A stretch of DNA of 64,000 nucleotides from Candidatus Iainarchaeum sp. (GTDB taxonomy: Archaea > B1Sed10-29 > WALL01 > JAGHAM01), in assembly GCA_021161465.1 (NCBI GenBank), contig JAGHAM010000003.1, positions 1-64,000 of the forward strand, in the 5' to 3' direction. The first letter of the stretch is position 1, and each line of letters begins with the position of its first letter. The notes below the pieces were generated by a model. That model did no database searches and was not told the origin of the DNA. It saw nothing but the letters and a program-made list of their open reading frames with translations. The position numbers and the translations under genes are program-made. Shown here one piece after another: positions 1 to 8,520 of this stretch.

Positions 1-547
1 AAAGAACGAATTCCCAATTCTTGTGTTAGACGAGAATTATATGAAAAAACTTGAGGAAACACATTCCGATGTTGAAAGTAAAATTTCAGATATGGAATTT
101 ACCTTGAGAAAGTATGTGCTAGTGGATGAGACCAGAACACCAATACAAGAATCCATTGCGGAGAAAGTTGAGAGGATACTCAGGCTTTGGAAGGAGCATA
201 AGTTAAGCAACCTTCAAGCTTACAAGAACTTGAAAAAGTTGGTTGGAGCGTTCAACAAAATCAAGAAGAGGCAAGAAGAACTTGGTCTTTCAGATGCTGA
301 ATACTATACTTTCTTGATTCTTGAGAACAGACTTAAGACGACTACTGACAAATTAATAAGTGATACAAAGGAGCTGATAACTGAAATCAAGCCAAAGATG
401 TTCAAAGGTTGGAGCTTACAAAAAAGCGTTGTTAAAGATATTGAGCGAATTGTTAGAAGGAAAATAAGAAAATATGGGTTAACTAAAGGGGAGAGGGATG
501 AGTTGCATGAAAAACTTATGGAGAACCTCAAAAGACTCGATAAATAA
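1..547 (+). CDS. hsdR: Type I restriction enzyme R subunit (HsdR), C-terminal fragment; open at left edge
   Basis: Frame is open upstream of the listed start (KNEFPILVLDENYMKKLEE...). ILRLWKEHKLSNLQAYKNLKKLV...ELGLSDAEYYTFLILE and VVKDIERIVRRKIRKYGL resemble the HsdR C-terminal helical domain. Confidence 0.75.
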   Translation, partial: KNEFPILVLDENYMKKLEETHSDVESKISDMEFTLRKYVLVDETRTPIQESIAEKVERILRLWKEHKLSNLQAYKNLKKLVGAFNKIKKRQEELGLSDAEYYTFLILENRLKTTTDKLISDTKELITEIKPKMFKGWSLQKSVVKDIERIVRRKIRKYGLTKGERDELHEKLMENLKRLDK

Positions 548-578
548 GAAAATAGGGAACTTAGAAGTTTCCTGTATA

Positions 579-1247
579 ATGGAGCGTAGAAACGTAAAGT
601 ATCCCAGACTTGAATTCAAGTCAGATAAACACTTGCTAGTTATCTTGCCCTATGGTTTCGTCAGTGAGGAAGATATTCTGAAAAGAAAGGAGGGGTGGAT
701 ATACAGAAAACTGAATAAAATAAAGGCCAGCCTAGAGCGCATCAATGGTTATAAAAAGATAGCCAATGGCCGAAGTTTGGTTTTTGGTAGGTTCTATAAG
801 ATTAAAACCCTAAAGGGAAGGTACTCTTTACGATGGAGTAATGATGCGGTTCTAGTTTTTGGTCCAAATAAAGAGCTTGCCTTAAAGTATTTCAAGAATT
901 ATTTACGAGAGAAACTTAGAAAGAAAGTAGAGACATACATTGATGAGTTTTCCAAGAAATTGAAAGTCAAATATAATAAGGTGTTCATAAAATCTCAAAC
1001 CACAAAATGGGCCAGTTGTTCTTCTAGAAAAAACTTAAATTTCAACATAAAGCTTGTGGCTCTACCAGATAAGGTACTTAAGTATGTGGTCCTTCATGAG
1101 GTAGCTCACCTGAAAGAAATTAATCATAGTAACGAATTTTGGGAGCTAGTCGAAAGGTATGAACCAAATTATAAAGAAACAGAGGAATTGTTGACAGGAT
1201 TTTGGTTTTTGCTAGGGGATGACCCCTTTTGGAAAAACGACATCTAA
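579..1247 (+). CDS. YgjP-like (DUF45) zinc metallopeptidase
   Basis: HEVAH motif in VVLHEVAHLKEINHSNEFWELVERYEPNY plus TKWASCSSRKNLNFNIKLVALP, typical of the YgjP/DUF45 family. ATG at 579 preferred over the listed 498 start, which overlaps hsdR. Confidence 0.88.
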   Translation: MERRNVKYPRLEFKSDKHLLVILPYGFVSEEDILKRKEGWIYRKLNKIKASLERINGYKKIANGRSLVFGRFYKIKTLKGRYSLRWSNDAVLVFGPNKELALKYFKNYLREKLRKKVETYIDEFSKKLKVKYNKVFIKSQTTKWASCSSRKNLNFNIKLVALPDKVLKYVVLHEVAHLKEINHSNEFWELVERYEPNYKETEELLTGFWFLLGDDPFWKNDI

Positions 1248-1260
1248 GTTGGGGAGTTAA

Positions 1261-1935
1261 ATGTCAAATCTTTATTTCGGGGCCGCCATAACTCTCATAA
1301 GGATATTCCTTCTTTTACCTATATTCATTCCATTACTTCCTAGAAAAATAACAAAACCAAGGACCAAGGACATCGGAATAGGTCTTCTTTCTGGTGTTTT
1401 TCTTTTCTTCTTTCTGAAGTTGTTTTGGCGTGTTAGCCCCCCAGCAGATCCTATTATTGAAGTGATCCTGATTACCTTACTCTTTGCCCCTATAGCAGAA
1501 GAATTACTTTACAGGAAAATAGTGTTTGGTTATATGATAAAAACAATGAGAGCAGGATTATCTCATGAAACTGTTTTATCGCTTATTTACATGGGGGCCA
1601 TACTTACTCTTTCAGAGTTGATTTTGTCTACTGATTGGTTAATTCTGATTTTACTTCTTTCGGCTATGCTCATAGTTTTTCCTTTAGTTTATCTATTTAA
1701 AAGACTGCCACCTAGAGCTTATCCTTATTCTGCGTGGATCTGGGTGATCCCTTTGGTAATCCTACAGGCGTTTATCTTTGTATCCCTCCATGGCATGAAT
1801 AAGAATTGGCCCTTGGTTGTTAGTGCCTTGGTCTATGGTGCACTTTATTATAGGATGAAAAGCATCTATCCAGCAATTGCAGCTCACTTTTCATATAATC
1901 TCTCATTTCTCTTATGGTTAATATCTATTGTTTAA
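1261..1935 (+). CDS. CPBP family intramembrane glutamic endopeptidase
   Basis: Multi-TM; EELLYRKIVFG (EExxxR), FVSLHG and HFSYN motifs of the CPBP/Abi family. Confidence 0.85.
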   Translation: MSNLYFGAAITLIRIFLLLPIFIPLLPRKITKPRTKDIGIGLLSGVFLFFFLKLFWRVSPPADPIIEVILITLLFAPIAEELLYRKIVFGYMIKTMRAGLSHETVLSLIYMGAILTLSELILSTDWLILILLLSAMLIVFPLVYLFKRLPPRAYPYSAWIWVIPLVILQAFIFVSLHGMNKNWPLVVSALVYGALYYRMKSIYPAIAAHFSYNLSFLLWLISIV

Positions 1936-1965
1936 ATCCCAATAACAGCAACCTTTAAATATATT

Positions 1966-1981
1966 ATGAATTATAATTCAT
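1966..1981. promoter_or_regulatory. Perfect 16-bp palindrome ATGAATTATAATTCAT in the DUF134 promoter
   Basis: Self-complementary sequence just downstream of TATA-like CTTTAAATAT and 20 bp before the DUF134 ATG. Confidence 0.6.
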
Positions 1982-2000
1982 TATAATAAGTGAGATTGAT

Positions 2001-2306
2001 ATGCCTAGACCAAGGAAGTTTAGAAGAGTTGGCTTTGAGCCAGGGGTTACATACTTCAAGCCCAGGGGAGTGCCGATGTTTAACCTTGGGGAGATACGGC
2101 TCGAGTTCAGTGAGGTTGAGGCCCTAAGGCTGGTTGATTTGGAAGGCCACTCTCAGGGAGAAACTGCGAAAAAGATGGGGATATCCCAACCAACTTTGAA
2201 CAGGCTATTGAAGGTTGCAAGGCAGAAGATTGCAGACGCCTTGGTCAATGGCAAGGCAATCAGAATTGAGAAAGATGTTTTTTACAAAAACCAAGGAGGT
2301 GATTAA
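2001..2306 (+). CDS. DUF134/UPF0251 HTH DNA-binding protein
   Basis: MPRPRKFRRV...FKPRGVPM...LEFSEVEALRLVDLEGHSQGETAKKMGISQPTLNRLL is characteristic of UPF0251. Confidence 0.92.
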   Translation: MPRPRKFRRVGFEPGVTYFKPRGVPMFNLGEIRLEFSEVEALRLVDLEGHSQGETAKKMGISQPTLNRLLKVARQKIADALVNGKAIRIEKDVFYKNQGGD

Positions 2307-2585
2307 ATGCCATTCGGAAGAGGATTTGGATATGGAGCAGGCTATGGAGGAGGCTGGTCCGGTCGCTGCTGGAGGTACCCATGGATGCCACGTGGGTGGG
2401 CCTCGGGTGCCTATGGCCCATTTAGATGGACATCAGAAGGACCAGAACCTATCGGGACTAATACAGAAGAGCAGGTGTCTGTGCTGAAGGCAGAGAAGCA
2501 ATCACTTGAAACAGAGATGGAGTTTATGAAAAAGGCTTTAAGTGAGCTTGAGGAGAAAATAAAAAAACTGGAGGAGAGCAAATGA
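2307..2585 (+). CDS. DUF5320-type protein (Gly-rich N-terminus, C-terminal coiled coil)
   Basis: MPFGRGFGYGAGYGGGW... then EEQVSVLKAEKQSLETEMEFMKKALSELEEKIKKLEESK; directly follows DUF134. Confidence 0.75.
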   Translation: MPFGRGFGYGAGYGGGWSGRCWRYPWMPRGWASGAYGPFRWTSEGPEPIGTNTEEQVSVLKAEKQSLETEMEFMKKALSELEEKIKKLEESK

Positions 2586-2734
2586 ACGGAAGAGGACGTA
2601 TGGGCGGATTTGGTCTTGGTCCTGGTGGGGACTGTGTGTGCCCAAAATGCGGCTACCGCATGCCCCACCAGCGCGGTGCTCCATGCTATACGTTGACGTG
2701 CCCTAAGTGCGGGGCAAAGATGACGAGGGGATAA
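2582..2734 (+). CDS. Small (50 aa) two-CxxC zinc-ribbon-like protein
   Basis: ATG at 2582 to TAA at 2732-2734: MNGRGRMGGFGLGPGGDCVCPKCGYRMPHQRGAPCYTLTCPKCGAKMTRG. Below the ORF track cutoff. Confidence 0.8.
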   Translation: MNGRGRMGGFGLGPGGDCVCPKCGYRMPHQRGAPCYTLTCPKCGAKMTRG

Positions 2735-2735
2735 A

Positions 2736-3155
2736 ATGATAGTTGCAGTTCCATCAACAAACGAAACACTGGAGTCTCAGGTCAGCCCTATTTTTGGCAG
2801 GAGCCCGTATTTCATCATAGCTGAGCTTGAGAATAGCGAGATAAAGGAGTCAAGGGCGATTCAAAATAAAGCCATAACGCAGCCATCGGGTATTGGGATA
2901 GCCACTGCCCAGCTAATAGCTACTAACAAAGCTGAAGCCGTGATTGCAAACTCCATAGGCCCAAAGGCATTCTCAATCCTGCAACAGTTTGAGGTAAAGC
3001 CTTATCAAGCTGTTCCCGGCTCTATTAAAGACAATCTGCTGAAGTTTGGTCAGGGGCAGTTGCAGGAAATGGCTATTGGCACTGGTGTCGGGCCGGGCTT
3101 TGGAGGCCGCGGTTTCAGAGGAAGAAGATGGGGTCCACCGGGGATGGTTCCATAA
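2736..3155 (+). CDS. NifX/ORP-like dinitrogenase Fe-Mo cofactor family protein
   Basis: MIVAVPSTNETLESQVSPIFGRSPYFIIAE...AVIANSIGPKAFSILQQ; PF02579-like, Gly-rich C-terminus. Confidence 0.9.
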   Translation: MIVAVPSTNETLESQVSPIFGRSPYFIIAELENSEIKESRAIQNKAITQPSGIGIATAQLIATNKAEAVIANSIGPKAFSILQQFEVKPYQAVPGSIKDNLLKFGQGQLQEMAIGTGVGPGFGGRGFRGRRWGPPGMVP

Positions 3156-4375
3156 GAGATGGAGAAAAAGCAGCAGCAGTCGCATCTGCCATAGCGCTAG
3201 GCTTGGCTTTGCTCAAGGGAGTAATTGGTATCTTATCAGGAAGCCTTGCGTTGGTCTCAGATGCGCTGCACAGCCTGACAGACTTAGTTAGCTCCTTAGC
3301 ATCCTGGTTCGCAATCAGGCTGGCGCACAAAAAACCAGATAAGAGATTCCCATATGGTTACTACAAGGCGGAGAATCTGGCTACGCTAGTCATAGCAGCA
3401 TTCATAATCTACGCTGCGGTTGAGCTTTTGCTAAGGGGAGCAGAGGCACTGCACACGATTGTGATACTGAAGATACCCATATATGCCATGGGGACAGCTG
3501 CTCTATCAGTTTTGGTATCCTATCTGATTTCTGCTTACCTGGCCAGGGCCGGGAAAAAGCAAAACTCACCTTCGCTTCTTGCTGCATCCAGTGAGAGAAG
3601 AGTCGATGCACTCTCATCAGCTGCAGTATTCCTTGCCATCCTGCTAACCTACTACAAAGTGCCATACGCTGACGCTGCTATATCCATACTGGTTTCACTC
3701 TTGGTGCTGAGAGTAGGCCTAATCATCCTGAAGGACGCTGTTTTTGCTTTAATGGACGTCAGCCCAAGCAGGGAATTAGAGGAAAGCGTGAGAAAGCTGA
3801 TAGCAAAGGTTCGCGGAGTAGAAAAAGTTTCTGAGTTGAGGTTAAGGAAGTCGGGGGCAGTGGTTTTTGGTGAGGTTGTGATAAAGGTAGAGTCGTCAAT
3901 TGATGTCTATCGCGCGCATGCCATAGCAGACGAGATAGAGGGTAAGATTAAACGAGAGTTTAAGGAGATAGGGTTTTTTACTGTGCATGTTGAACCCTTT
4001 AAGAGAACCAAACAGCTTCTGGTTGTCCCTGTTGGGGAGGGCAGCCTGGACTCGAAGGTTACAAACAATTTCGCCAGAGCCAGTTATTTTGTTTTTGCTG
4101 AGGTCAAGAAGAACAAGCTTGTGAAAACCTGGGTTAAGGAAAACAAGTTCAAACAAAAGGAAGTTCGTGCCGGCTTGTCAGTCTCGCACTGGCTGCTTGA
4201 GAAGAGGGTAACAGCCATAGTGACCAAGCAAATCGGGGAGATATCCTTCCACACCCTAAGGGACCATCTTGTGGAAGTATACGAAGTTAATGGAGATACA
4301 GCACGCGAGGTTATCAATAATTTTATCTCAGGGAAGGTTAAGCCGCTTGAAAAACCAACCATGGAGAAGGAGTAA
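3128..4375 (+). CDS. Cation diffusion facilitator transporter fused to a C-terminal NifX-like domain
   Basis: CDF signature GSLALVSDALHSLTDLVSS, cytoplasmic CDF domain, then LLVVPVGEGSLDSKVTNNFARASYFVFAE...AIVTKQIGEISFHTLRDHLVEVYEV resembling NifX. Confidence 0.88.
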   Translation: MGSTGDGSIRDGEKAAAVASAIALGLALLKGVIGILSGSLALVSDALHSLTDLVSSLASWFAIRLAHKKPDKRFPYGYYKAENLATLVIAAFIIYAAVELLLRGAEALHTIVILKIPIYAMGTAALSVLVSYLISAYLARAGKKQNSPSLLAASSERRVDALSSAAVFLAILLTYYKVPYADAAISILVSLLVLRVGLIILKDAVFALMDVSPSRELEESVRKLIAKVRGVEKVSELRLRKSGAVVFGEVVIKVESSIDVYRAHAIADEIEGKIKREFKEIGFFTVHVEPFKRTKQLLVVPVGEGSLDSKVTNNFARASYFVFAEVKKNKLVKTWVKENKFKQKEVRAGLSVSHWLLEKRVTAIVTKQIGEISFHTLRDHLVEVYEVNGDTAREVINNFISGKVKPLEKPTMEKE

Positions 4376-4376
4376 T

Positions 4377-5225
4377 ATGATAATAGCTGTTACTGGAGGC
4401 AAGGGCGGCACCGGTAAGTCAACGGTGGCTACAGGATTGGCACATGTGCTTTCAAAGTCTCACAAGGTACTTCTTGTGGATGCCGACGTTGGTTGCCCTG
4501 ATGACCATTTGCTGCTCTCGGCCAAGCTGAAGAGAGAGAAGGAGGTCACCACCTTTGTTCCTGAAATCCATAAGGACAAATGCATAAAGTGTGGCCAGTG
4601 TGCTAAAGCTTGCAGGGAAAGTGCAATAGTCTTCGTTGAGGGAAAATACCCCTTCCTGGTTCCAGACCAATGCATTGGCTGCAAGGCCTGTATGTACTCC
4701 TGTCCAGTTGGAGCAATAACTGAACGCAGGGAAGCAGTTGGTGGAATTTATACTGGAGGAAACCATGGGATAAAGCTGGTTACAGGTGAGCTGCTGAGCG
4801 GGAAGAAAGACTCTTCCATACTGGTGGCTGAGCTTCTGGAATATGTTCATTCCATCCAGAAGAACTATGATATTGTCATCATTGATACAGCAGCAGGAAC
4901 CTCCTGTGAGGTGGTGCGCGCCCTCATGGAAAGCGATTTAGCCTTGGCAGTTACTGAACCAACACCATTTGGAGCCCATGATTTGAGAGTCATACTGGAT
5001 TTAGTTGAGAAGTTGAAAGTCCCTGCACAAGTAGTCTTGAATAAGGCAGGTGTAGCGCCTGGTGATGGTATCAGGGAGATAGCGGATAAGCATAAAACCA
5101 AGGTGGTAGCGGAAGTGCCATACAGCAAGGGTTTCCAGGAGAGCTATTCAAGAGGAGAACCACTCAAAGGCAAAATGTTTGATGAGCTGGCTGAAAAACT
5201 GTTGAACTCTGGTGGTGCTAGGTGA
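4377..5225 (+). CDS. MinD/Mrp superfamily P-loop ATPase with inserted ferredoxin domain
   Basis: GGKGGTGKST Walker A; CIKCGQCAKAC and CIGCKACMYSCPVGAI 4Fe-4S motifs. ATG at 4377 preferred to 4269. Confidence 0.92.
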   Translation: MIIAVTGGKGGTGKSTVATGLAHVLSKSHKVLLVDADVGCPDDHLLLSAKLKREKEVTTFVPEIHKDKCIKCGQCAKACRESAIVFVEGKYPFLVPDQCIGCKACMYSCPVGAITERREAVGGIYTGGNHGIKLVTGELLSGKKDSSILVAELLEYVHSIQKNYDIVIIDTAAGTSCEVVRALMESDLALAVTEPTPFGAHDLRVILDLVEKLKVPAQVVLNKAGVAPGDGIREIADKHKTKVVAEVPYSKGFQESYSRGEPLKGKMFDELAEKLLNSGGAR

Positions 5226-5620
5226 AAGGAGTGTACGTGCTGGAAATGGAACTAACTGGCAGCGTTATCAAAGTCGGCGCGCTTGGTGAGATTGCATTTG
5301 GGACAGGCAGCTACGCTTACGTAGGCTCAGCTCAGAATGGTCTGAAACAGAGAATAGAGCGGCATATGAGGGACAGAAAGAAAATGCACTGGCATATCGA
5401 CTACCTACTTACGAGTCCCAAAGTAAAGCTGGCGAGGATATGGGCTAAGGAAGCTGACAAAAAGGAGGAATGTGGCACAGCAAGACTATTGGCTAAACAT
5501 TTCGATGGGATACCTCACTTTGGCTCCTCTGACTGCAGCTGTGATTCACATATGTTCAGGACAGATAGTAGTCTCAGGAAGCTACTGATATCTGCTGGCT
5601 TCAGGGAGTGGAAGACATGA
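5222..5620 (+). CDS. DUF123 (GIY-YIG-like) nuclease-domain protein
   Basis: GVYVLEMEL...FGTGSYAYVGSAQNGLKQRIERHMRDRKKMHWHIDYLL...SDCSCDSHMF. Confidence 0.85.
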   Translation: MKGVYVLEMELTGSVIKVGALGEIAFGTGSYAYVGSAQNGLKQRIERHMRDRKKMHWHIDYLLTSPKVKLARIWAKEADKKEECGTARLLAKHFDGIPHFGSSDCSCDSHMFRTDSSLRKLLISAGFREWKT

Positions 5621-6504
5621 AAAGTATCACTGTGTTATCAGGGAAAGGCGGAACTGGCAAGACCACCATACTAGCAGCTTTAGTTAGCTTGCTTGCCAGA
5701 GAGCATAAATTGGTTGCAGTGGACTGTGATGTGGAGACGTCAAACCTTGCATTGTTTTTTGGTCTCGAAGAAAAGGATTTCAAGAAAAAGGAGGTTAGTG
5801 CAACCAGCAAGGCTGTGCTAGTTGATGAGAGATGCACTCGTTGCAGGAAGTGCCTCGACTCATGCGCTTTTTCTGCAATCTCGTGGGACGGAAAGCCTGT
5901 GTTTGATAAGTTTCTATGCACGGGCTGCGGCGCTTGTGCCATAGTTTGCCCGGAGGATGCAATAAAGCTGGAGCCAACGACCAATGCATGGATTGGAAAA
6001 AGAATATCCCCACACAGCAACAACCTAGGCATCGTGACGGGTCAGCTTTACCCCGGAGAAAGTGGCTCAGGCGAGATAGTCGCCTTGCTCAAGGAAGAAG
6101 CTGAGACTCTTGCCTCTAAAATAGGTGCTGAAATGACTTTTTTAGATGCTCCTGCTGGTGTTGGATGCCCAGTGATAGCGTCCGTCACTGGAGCTGACTA
6201 CGTGATAGCAGTAACCGAGCCAACACCCCCTGCCTTCCGGGACCTGCAAAAGGCTCTTGCCGTGGTTGAGCACTTCCGCATACCCTATGGACTAGTGATA
6301 AACAAGGCAGATTTGAATGAAGCTTTCACCAAGAAGATAAGAGAGTTTGCAGATTCCCATGGAATTCAGGTAATTGGTGAACTTCCTTACGATAGAGCTT
6401 TCGTCGACGCTCTTGTTAACTTAAAACCTGTGGTTGACTACGATAAAAGGTTAGAACCGCAATTTAAAAGAATTCTGGATGCTATAAACATTATGGGGCG
6501 ATAG
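5617..6504 (+). CDS. Second MinD superfamily ATPase with inserted ferredoxin domain
   Basis: LSGKGGTGKTT Walker A; CTRCRKCLDSCAF and CTGCGACAIVCPEDAI motifs. Confidence 0.92.
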   Translation: MKSITVLSGKGGTGKTTILAALVSLLAREHKLVAVDCDVETSNLALFFGLEEKDFKKKEVSATSKAVLVDERCTRCRKCLDSCAFSAISWDGKPVFDKFLCTGCGACAIVCPEDAIKLEPTTNAWIGKRISPHSNNLGIVTGQLYPGESGSGEIVALLKEEAETLASKIGAEMTFLDAPAGVGCPVIASVTGADYVIAVTEPTPPAFRDLQKALAVVEHFRIPYGLVINKADLNEAFTKKIREFADSHGIQVIGELPYDRAFVDALVNLKPVVDYDKRLEPQFKRILDAINIMGR

Positions 6505-6505
6505 T

Positions 6506-6997
6506 ATGAATTTCATCGCGGACACAGCCAGGGTAATAGGTGACGTCAAGCTTGGTAAGAGTTCAAGCGTTTGGTTCAGTGCAGTAATAAGAGCTGACTC
6601 TGCGCCAGTGACCATAGGTGACTACTCAAATGTTCAGGATAGCTGTGTCATACATGTTTCTCATGGGAAGGGTGTCAAAGTTGGCGATTATGTGACTATT
6701 GGCCATGGTGCAGTCTTGCACACATGTGATGTGGGCAACAACGTACTTATTGGGATGAATGCCACGGTGCTCCACAACGCAAAAATCGGTGATAACTGCA
6801 TAATCGCTGCCGGGTCTGTTGTCCCGCCAGGGATGGAGGTACCACCCGGTAGCATGGTTATGGGAGTGCCAGGAAAGGTTACCAGGACCATAACAGACAA
6901 GGAGAAGAAAACCATACACGAGAATGCAGAGCTGTATACACGAATTTCAAAAGATTATTTGGCAAAAAAATTTAAACACAGGGAACAGCAATTATAG
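6506..6997 (+). CDS. Gamma carbonic anhydrase family protein (left-handed beta-helix)
   Basis: VWFSAVIRAD...IGDYSNVQDSCVIHV...VTIGHGAVLHTCDVGNNVLIGMNATVLHNAKIGDNCIIAAGSVV. Confidence 0.92.
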   Translation: MNFIADTARVIGDVKLGKSSSVWFSAVIRADSAPVTIGDYSNVQDSCVIHVSHGKGVKVGDYVTIGHGAVLHTCDVGNNVLIGMNATVLHNAKIGDNCIIAAGSVVPPGMEVPPGSMVMGVPGKVTRTITDKEKKTIHENAELYTRISKDYLAKKFKHREQQL

Positions 6998-7007
6998 TGG
7001 TGCTGTT

Positions 7008-7775
7008 TTGATACCTGGGGAAATTCCCAAAAGTCAGCGCGAGGTTGCTGTCAGCAGGGCGAAGACCATAGTAACCCTGAACCTGCTGCATGACCTAACC
7101 AGGAGAGAGTTTTCAAATAAATTAGTCGATATAGCTGCCCATTCGGGTGATATCTCAAAAGAATTTAAGTCGAGGCTAAGGAAGAGGTTGCCCAAAAAAT
7201 CACAAGAAGTTTCTTTGAATGAGTTGAGAAGGTTTTTTTACGAGAATCCGCAGGAAGCTTCCCATGTCATCGATAATTTTGAGCAGGAGCTGTTAAAAAC
7301 AAGGAAAGGCGCAGATGTCCGCATTCCATTTTACAAAGACTTGAAGCAGCTGAGGCGAGGCTTGCTTCATATGGATAGAATCCAGCTTAGGGGGAATAGG
7401 ATGATTGAAAATCTGATAAAGATGGAGGAGGAGATGGCTGGAAGGCGTTTTACGGCCGCTGAGAGAAAGAAGAAAAAACAAAGCATCCTGCAGTTTGTAA
7501 AGGTATACGCAAGGGGAATAAACCCATCTGAGAAGGAAGCAGCAGAAAATGCCAAGTCACGGCTTTTGGGGAGAGTAGCTTCAAGCAGGTTTGGTAGTTT
7601 GCTTGATGCGCCTGCCTTTGAGAACCCTTCTAGTATCCTAAGTGAGTTGAATCATACGTGGTCTCCCCTGAATGGGGACACGGATAAGAGCATACGTAAA
7701 CACCTGGAAGGAATTCTCTCATACACTTTTAAATCTCCTGCCACAAACAAAAAAGCCAGGGAAACAAGGTCCTGA
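7008..7775 (+). CDS. Hypothetical protein (helical, basic)
   Basis: Long ORF; TTG at 7008 (LIPGEIPKSQREVAV...) preferred to 6924, which overlaps gammaCA; TATA-like ATTTAAA about 35 bp upstream. Confidence 0.55.
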   Translation: MIPGEIPKSQREVAVSRAKTIVTLNLLHDLTRREFSNKLVDIAAHSGDISKEFKSRLRKRLPKKSQEVSLNELRRFFYENPQEASHVIDNFEQELLKTRKGADVRIPFYKDLKQLRRGLLHMDRIQLRGNRMIENLIKMEEEMAGRRFTAAERKKKKQSILQFVKVYARGINPSEKEAAENAKSRLLGRVASSRFGSLLDAPAFENPSSILSELNHTWSPLNGDTDKSIRKHLEGILSYTFKSPATNKKARETRS

Positions 7776-8465
7776 TTTTTCACCAGTGATGACATGCCTC
7801 TTTAGGTTTAGGTCTACCACTTCTATATCAACAAGCCTTTTCTCCTTCATAGCCTCAACGACACCGTCCACCTTGGCCTCAACAGGGCAGTAAACACACA
7901 TAAACCTGCCAGGCTTAAGCGCGCTCACGGTTTTCTTCACGGCTTCAACTTCCTCCAACAAGTCCAGGAAAACAGCATCGAAGGAGTTTTCTTCAAGAGC
8001 TGCCATGAATAAATTCTCGTGGTGCAGTTCAACGTTCGTGACAACGGCATCAGCTAACTTCCTCTTTGCAAGTTCATAGAATCGCTCGTCCTTCTCGAAC
8101 GAGATTACTTTTCCAGGGTGAACCATTTGCGCGAACATAAGAGTCGCGCAGGCAGAGCCAGTTCCAGCTTCCAGCACAACCATGCCGTTTTGCAGTGACA
8201 TGAGCGCGCCTGCTATCCCTGCGTCATACTCATACAGGGGTCTTGCGCCCCGCTCCCCTTTTTGTATGATGTCCCTAAGCAGCGGTTTTATGGCCAGGAA
8301 GTGCTCCCCTTTGCTTGTTGTTATTGGCACTGCTTTGTTGCTTTCCTTGACTTTCCCTATTTCAGAGCCTAGGACCTCTCCCCACGACGTCTGGATATCC
8401 TCCCCTCTCCAGTCGCGCATGAGTGTTTTTCCAGATGAGTGGATAAGCAATATTTTCATGTGCAA
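7719..8465 (-). CDS. trmI: tRNA (adenine-N1)-methyltransferase, TrmI family
   Basis: VVLEAGTGSACATLMFAQMVHPGKVISFEKDERFYELAKRKL...FDAVFLDL; Rossmann MTase of the TrmI type. ATG at 8459 is an alternative start. Confidence 0.85.
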   Translation of the reverse strand: MHMKILLIHSSGKTLMRDWRGEDIQTSWGEVLGSEIGKVKESNKAVPITTSKGEHFLAIKPLLRDIIQKGERGARPLYEYDAGIAGALMSLQNGMVVLEAGTGSACATLMFAQMVHPGKVISFEKDERFYELAKRKLADAVVTNVELHHENLFMAALEENSFDAVFLDLLEEVEAVKKTVSALKPGRFMCVYCPVEAKVDGVVEAMKEKRLVDIEVVDLNLKRHVITGEKSGPCFPGFFVCGRRFKSV

Positions 8466-8520
8466 AACCTAATTGTTATAAATACTTGCTTCCATAAATA
8501 AAAAACACTCTTGTGATTTT

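Noticed and set aside
2215-2487. Plus-strand 90-aa ORF overlapping DUF134 and DUF5320
   Set aside because: Out of frame with two well-supported genes and without a domain.
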